From the NCBI RefSeq assembly GCF_029784165.1, contig NC_073696.1, positions 115,622,991 to 115,686,990 on the forward strand: a DNA stretch of 64,000 nucleotides. The letters run 5' to 3'. The DNA is from Wyeomyia smithii (lineage: Eukaryota; Arthropoda; Insecta; Diptera; Culicidae). This document shows positions 58,421 through 64,000 of the stretch, piece after piece. The first letter of the stretch is position 1; every line of letters begins with the position of its first letter. The notes under the pieces were generated by a model that saw nothing but the letters and a program-made list of their open reading frames with translations, was not told the origin of the DNA and did no database searches. Position numbers and translations under genes: made by a program.

Positions 58421-58599
58421 ATCCACCAAGCGGTGATACCCAGCCTTTGTCATTCGAACTGATTATTTGTTAAATTGTTTTACACGAACACGTCAATTTT
58501 TAGGAAAAATACACCTTGAAAATTTCCACTATACCGAACATTTAAAACATAACATTTACTCACATATGAGCATACAATAACACATGCACATGCAAATAC

Positions 58600-60030
58600 A
58601 ATGAAATGAATATGTTTCGAATACATCACACGAAAAATCCAGATGACTACTCCTGGTTACCGGAATACATTCTAAACAGAGGCCAGAAATCAACTTGGGA
58701 CGCCATTTTAAATTTCTAGATAGTAGCTTCCGATTTATGAAAAACAACCTAAACGGGACAAACATTACCCAGTGTTTTCCAGAAACCGGAATAATGCTCG
58801 GAAGCCGGGGTGAACTCTATACTTTATTTTGAAACCCGATTTTGCAGCTTTCGGTTTCTGGAAAACATCCTTAAATTGTCAAATACAATGCAATGAAGGT
58901 ATATCCACTCGTTGGGTTCTAGAATATTGATGTTATATATAAAGTAATAATTTATGTAAATTTGAGTCTAATTTTGTGAAAATCGGTCCAACCATCCTGG
59001 AAAAATTGAGTGAGCTTGAGCAGTCTTTGGAATATGTTTCTTTTCAAAAGATGATTTCCTTACATAACGGACAAAGTTATAGTCCTATTACAACAAAATT
59101 CAATAGGGTCTTGTGGGGTAACTAGTTCTTCAATACAACACTAATTTTGAAAAAATTGATTCAGCTATTTCTAAGAAATATGAGTCAGTTCTAAAGCCAC
59201 CGGAACACGTTTCTTTTAAAAACTTAAACCACATGTTTAATCATTAGTTAAGGATTTTCAAGACAGTCCGTTCATTTGACACCAGTTTTGTTTTTGAAAC
59301 ACATTTTAAACATTTTAAAACACGGTGCCTAAACTAAAAATCCGATTACAATGAAATGCAATAGGGTTTTATAGACCTCTCATTTGCAATTGATTTCTTA
59401 AAAATCGGTGTAACCATCTCTGAGGAAGGTTAGTGAATTTAAGCAGGCTTTGATATAAAGTTTGCTTTTATAACGTGATTTCACATTTTTATAAATAATG
59501 GGATAACTACACCTTTCGTTCGAGACTAATTTTGTGAAAATCGATCCAGTCATCTCTAAGAAAAATGAAAGAGTTTTAACAGCCGCTTTAAAACATTTCT
59601 TTACATAACTTTTGAACCATATGTTTAATCATTATGAAATTTATATGTTAAGGGCTTTGGAGATAGCCCGTTTATTTGACATCAGTTTTGTTAAAATCGG
59701 TTGAGTAGTTTCTAATATATTGATCTTTCGTGACTTTTACATTTTGATACATAACCTCTGAATTGAAAATCCGATCACAATGAAATTTGAAATGCGTTTT
59801 ATGGGGCAACTAGACCTTTCATTTGAAAATAATTTTATGAAAATCGATCAAGCCGTCTCTGAGCAAATCGAGTGTGAATAAAAATCTGCTCATACACACA
59901 CACAAACAGAAAAGTCTCAGCTCGTCGAGCTGAGTCAAGTGATATATGCCATTCGGGCCTTTTGAGCACTTTTATATCTTCGGCTTCGCAAGTAATTGCT
60001 GTACCTTTCTAGGAGAAAGGCAAAAATATT
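58600..60030. repeat. large dispersed repeat with internal ~290-bp periodicity
   Basis: Blocks containing ACCATATGTTTAATCATTA and GTTTTATRGGGYAACTAG...TTCATTTG, plus AAAATCGRTC.A...TCTCTGA, recur at roughly 59080-59290, 59370-59560 and 59570-59880. The right end (GAGCTCGTCGAGCTGAGTC-like, then CTTTCTAGGAGAAAGGCAAAA) is a very common mosquito repeat terminus in my recollection. Confidence 0.45.
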
Positions 60031-60045
60031 GTACAGTCACTCTAC

Positions 60046-60371
60046 AATTGGGTTGTTTAGCTACTCACGGATTTCCGATTTTCATATATCATCTGAAAGA
60101 GTGTATTTTTCTGAGCATAACGTGATTTTTTAAAACTTTTTATCATTATCCTTCGATTTGTAAATGAAGAATAAAAATTCGCTCTAAATCGCTACAGTGA
60201 CAGTTGGTATATGGGTGAACTGTCATTGTATCGATTTCGAGCAGATTTCGAGCAGTTTCGCATCGTGATTTAAAAAGCGAAGGACAGAAAAATTTTTTGA
60301 ATCACGTTTTACTTAGAAAATGCAGGTCTTTCAGATGATATAAAAAACTGATATAGCTAAACAGCCCAATT
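60046..60371. mobile_element. palindromic MITE-like element
   Basis: The left part (AATTGGGTTGTTTAGCTA..., ATATCATCTGAAAGA, AACGTGATTTTT) is repeated inverted at the right end (…CCAATT, 60371) over about 90 bp with gaps. Confidence 0.6.
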
Positions 60372-60822
60372 ATGTCTAAATGTTCGAAATAAAATATAAA
60401 GTCGAAAAAAACATCAACAACCAACATTTTGTCCACTTCTATAAAATCGTCAAAATCTATTACAAAATTTTATTGATGTAACAGCTTGACAATAAGTTAT
60501 TTCATTTATCTTGATGCATTATTGTGCAGAAGTAAATAATAAAAATAACCAAAATATGGACTGATTCTCAATTGTGCACCGCAAAATGTAATATTATTAC
60601 AATAATGGGTCACTTCGCTGCACCGAGCAATTATTAGTGACTGTACTGTAAAATAGTCAAGAACGGTGAGATCGATCTTTCACAGAAACACAGTTTTGAT
60701 CAACTGTTTGAGACCTGGGGTTTGAATGTAATTTTTCTAAAAAAAAGGTTTATCTATCTCCACGCGGTTGGGTTAATAGTCCAGAATATTTGTTCCTGTG
60801 TGCAGTGTATAAATTGCGAATA

Positions 60823-61035
60823 CAGTGCTTTTTCGATTCTATCACGGTCAAAAAACCCTTCCGGTGAATCTAGCGAGACTGTGGATTCCAGGAAATGAGG
60901 GCGGTCAGTATTTTTTGTTGGATGGCATTAAAATCTAACAAAAAATACTGATTTTTATTATTTTACCAAGTCCACAGTTTTGTTGGATTCACGGGAGGAT
61001 GTTTTTTTGACCATGATAAAATCGAAAAAGCACTG
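60823..61035. mobile_element. 213-bp MITE with long inverted ends
   Basis: The ends begin CAGTGCTTTTTCGATTCTAT and are inverted copies for over 45 bp with few mismatches (…ACGGTCAAAAAA). TA precedes the left end; the right flank is TGTTA, so the duplication is unclear. Confidence 0.65.
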
Positions 61036-61079
61036 TGTTACTTTTATTACGTCTACAATAGGAAAAGAACCATTGATTA

Positions 61080-63121
61080 AAATATAACAGTTTTATATTG
61101 TAACAATGGCCACATTATTCGTCAGCTTCGCAGCGTTTTCCACAATATTCAAAACCAACCGTGAGTTCCTTTTCAAACGTGTCTCAAACACTCACCGTTA
61201 GTGTGCCGATGCGTGGTACTACGCCGTACAACATTAGCCCGGCTTAGTGCTTGTCAATAACGTACCCCAGCATAGGCCAGCTCATAGAGCTGAGAACCTT
61301 TATCGGCATCCCGTGGCGGTGGTCGCTTTTGGATAGCATGATGACAAGAGCAACTAGCGCGAAAAACGAACATCACAGCACAGCATTGGCTAGTACAGCA
61401 GCTGTTTCGCCGCGTACCGGACCGACTCAGATTGGTTGGTGTTCTCTCACGTTCAAACCTTGGCCTGCCAACCCGCCAGCTAGCCAGCAACAGCAGAACC
61501 AAAGTGAGTGGCGAATGTTCAAGTGTAAGGTATTCCCACTAAATTTGCCGACACCGTCGGGCAGTTGTGTTCGATCATTCAACCAGAACGGTTGACTCTT
61601 TCGGTGATTACTTTAGGCGCGTTCCGCGGATCACCCTGGATCCTTCGCACATCCCGCTCCATCGTGAGCTGTAGTTTTGTGCACGGTTGTAGATCTTCAG
61701 TCTACCCTGCACCCCATCTGCACATCAGGAATCTCCTCCCCCCGTCAGGTAGTTCTCTGTGTGCCCGTTATTGTGCTGGTATATGTATATTGCGTGGCTG
61801 AGTCAGGTTGTTTTTGTTGAGGTCTTGAACCTATAGTGTGTAGTGATCCCAGCCTCAGCTGATGACGACGAGATGGAAGTTCAATTTTTTACTGCTGTTG
61901 TTGTTTTTGCTGGTTGCAGCTTAGAGGATTAGTGTTTGGTGACAACCCCTTTGCCACCTTGAGCTGTTGGGGGTAGTTGTTCGATACGGATCGCGTAAGC
62001 TGCTGCGTGGTGTCGTATTGAACTTTTCGTAGTAAAGGAAGTGATTTTGCTTCGGAGTTTGTCCAGCTTCGATAGAAGCTGTATGTATGTGCGCGTTGAC
62101 ACACAAGAAGTTTGCGTATTACGGGCGATTTAACGGATAATAGAGTTTCGGTGTTACTGAAAAGTCGGTTAAGGAGTGCACAGCAAGTATTGAACCAGTA
62201 CAGTCTGGTGTTTCGTGTGAGTGCTGCTGAAGGTGGACACGCGTCAGAAAACTGGTTTCCAAAGTTGAGCCGATAATGCTTAAAGTGTTTAGCAGAGCTG
62301 CGGTTCAAATTAAAGTTCATTAAAATTTAATAGCCCATGTAAGGTGGCTTGCAGCGAAAACGTGTCCTTTGGAGGTTTAAATGCAACTTTCGCTCACATG
62401 TGTTCTGGATCGGTCTGTGGCTTATCGTTCAATAGTCTCAGTGTATGAATGACATCGGCACATAAAACTGGCTTCGGATGGGGAGGTTCACTACTCTGTC
62501 AAGTAGAAGCAAGATTATGCAACTCTTGCTCTCCTCGCGTACCCACCAGCAGTGTTTACGCTGCTGAAGAGCAAGTTCCATTGATGTTAGCAATTGTCTA
62601 TAAAGGAGAGAAGATAAATAACGAGAAGAACCTCATGTGAAGGCCCAATAAGGAAAGACGTTAATGCAGTGAATTATTTATCAGTTTATTCGAAAGACAT
62701 GGGCAAAGAAAATAGCGACAACGAATCGAGCGAAAACAAAAACGTCATAAAAGTGGGTGGAACGCAAAACGTGGAGTGAAATAAAGCATTACTGATTTTA
62801 CGAGATGAGCATTATCGCCAGGCAGAATAAGCTACCAGTATGCAAAAGATTTGCGCCCTTAGGCTCACGTGAATGAATCGGCGGTAGATGAAAAGTGCTT
62901 GGGGTGTCAAAGTTTGGAGTGGAGTGTTCAAGTTCGCAAGTGGCAAATTGGAAACCGAAGAATTGTAATCGCACTTTAGTGTATGGCTCTACTCGTACTT
63001 GCGTGTTGTTAGTGTAATTAACATGCTGTGACAGCTGTTGGGGTGTAAAGGCATAGTGAAGCCACATGTGAAAGTTCATTTAGCGTTATCTAACGGGGGT
63101 CTATGTGAAGTACGCTAGAGT
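61080..63121 (+). promoter_or_regulatory. candidate promoter and long 5' UTR of a gene beyond the window
   Basis: Base composition rises compared with the flanks. 62040-63120 has the GTG/AAGTG-rich look of insect 5' leaders, with a good donor (AGAGT^GTAAGT at 63122). Open frames on either strand (up to 143 codons, minus strand 61889-62320) resemble nothing known. Weak evidence. Confidence 0.25.
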
Positions 63122-63679
63122 GTAAGTAATTATTCAGAGTGGAAAATTTATGCAGTTACAATTGAAAACATGAAGTAGAAATACACCAATGACAAATAAA
63201 AAGTTATGATGATTGAAAATAATCCACGCAAAAATGTTTTCGTACTACCACATATGAAGAATGTCGAATAGTTGATTGGTAATCGTAGCTGAGTTGTATC
63301 CAGTAACTTTCCACAAAATAGGGTTGTGTGAACATTGCCAGCCGTTCAACCCATGTACAGTTTAAATGATGGAAGCCGTTGACCGAACCTTTTATGGTTT
63401 TGTACAGTTTAGTCCACCATAAAGTAAGTTTTATTACCATTCTGAGTATATCAGCTTTGAGTATGAAAGTTTCGTTTTTTTTTGTTTTTCATTCCTATTC
63501 CATTATCGTCAGACCGTGTTCTATTTGCAATTTTTAATCTGACTGAAACTTTGTACATATATTTCTGTAAGCTAAAAATGTCATTTTGTTCTATCGGCAT
63601 TTTTTGCTGAGCCACGACTAATTTTTGAAAAAAAAAATCGGCTATCCTTGATAACTTTTGGAAGAATTACTTGAGTATT

Positions 63680-64000
63680 TATTTATTTATTTATTTCGTC
63701 AAACAAAAGTAGATTACATATGTTTTACACTAACTTACATGCTATATGTTATTTATACTAGTTAAAGAAAGAAGGATAGCTTATACATAATTGAATAATG
63801 GTTTCTTCATTTGATTCGGATTATTACAATAATTATTTTCTATCGATTTAAGTTGCGCGTTGAATTGAAATATTGTTTTAATTTAGTTCTCGACATAGAA
63901 AAGTCAATTGTTTCTCAGTGTTGGTTATACACTAACATCATTTGATTAATGGGCCCGTATTTAGCATAATTGTTTCATTGATGATTCAAAGAAAACAAAG
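63680..64000 (-). mobile_element. non-LTR retrotransposon 3' end, continues past the window
   Basis: On the minus strand the sequence ends TTTGTTTGACGAAATAAATAAATAAATA, a TTTGACGAAATAAA-type 3' tail typical of several mosquito non-LTR elements. The upstream body runs off the window edge. Confidence 0.4.

Noticed and set aside
61889..62320. 143-codon minus-strand frame
   Set aside because: It ends in a low-complexity Gln run, starts in a likely plus-strand leader and resembles no family.

Overview
The window looks like mosquito DNA, most likely a culicine of the Aedes type. It has compact insect genes with 50-60 bp introns set in a very large amount of mobile DNA. That DNA includes a Feilai-like tRNA-derived SINE, BEL/Pao, Ty3/gypsy, Penelope, jockey-like and other non-LTR remnants, a mariner fragment and many TA-flanked MITEs. 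Species assignment is inference; I could not run a search.

Layout. 1-14 kb is transposon territory: a hAT MITE with an exact 8-bp target duplication, a 2.44-kb TA-flanked element, a 2.93-kb element with 26-bp perfect inverted ends that carries a Cys-rich gene, MITEs, two SINEs and a decayed non-LTR element. 14.5-22.8 kb is the gene island: a PIH1D1-like gene (+, first exon not found), p115/USO1 (-), Integrator subunit 11 (-) and a Myb/SANT-like gene (+) divergent from IntS11. 24-53 kb is a nested mobile-element complex. It holds a Ty3/gypsy relic (24120-33525) whose leader received a 5.9-kb non-coding element, and whose 3' coding part received a 5'-truncated Penelope element. It also holds a complete BEL/Pao element with LTRs that I read as identical (36340-43427) and a second, inverted, nearly identical copy of the 5.9-kb element (47304-53193). 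53-64 kb is mostly relics and MITEs, with a GC-richer stretch near 61-63 kb that could be a promoter and 5' UTR of a gene beyond the window.

How the genes relate. The host genes are housekeeping genes: R2TP/HSP90 co-chaperone (PIH1D1), ER-Golgi vesicle tethering (p115), snRNA and nascent-transcript cleavage (IntS11), and a putative DNA-binding protein. They are close together but I see no shared pathway.

Most unusual content. (1) The 5.9-kb element is present twice in opposite orientation. It carries CCAAT/TATA promoter-like modules, ~190-bp tandem units and a nested TIR element, but no recognisable protein. (2) A gypsy integrase reading frame runs straight into a Penelope GIY-YIG endonuclease frame, and an exact 14-bp target duplication shows how this arose. 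(3) The same gypsy relic has gag joined in frame to the integrase region. (4) A 770-bp segment is packed with CAGCAA/TTGCTG hexamers.
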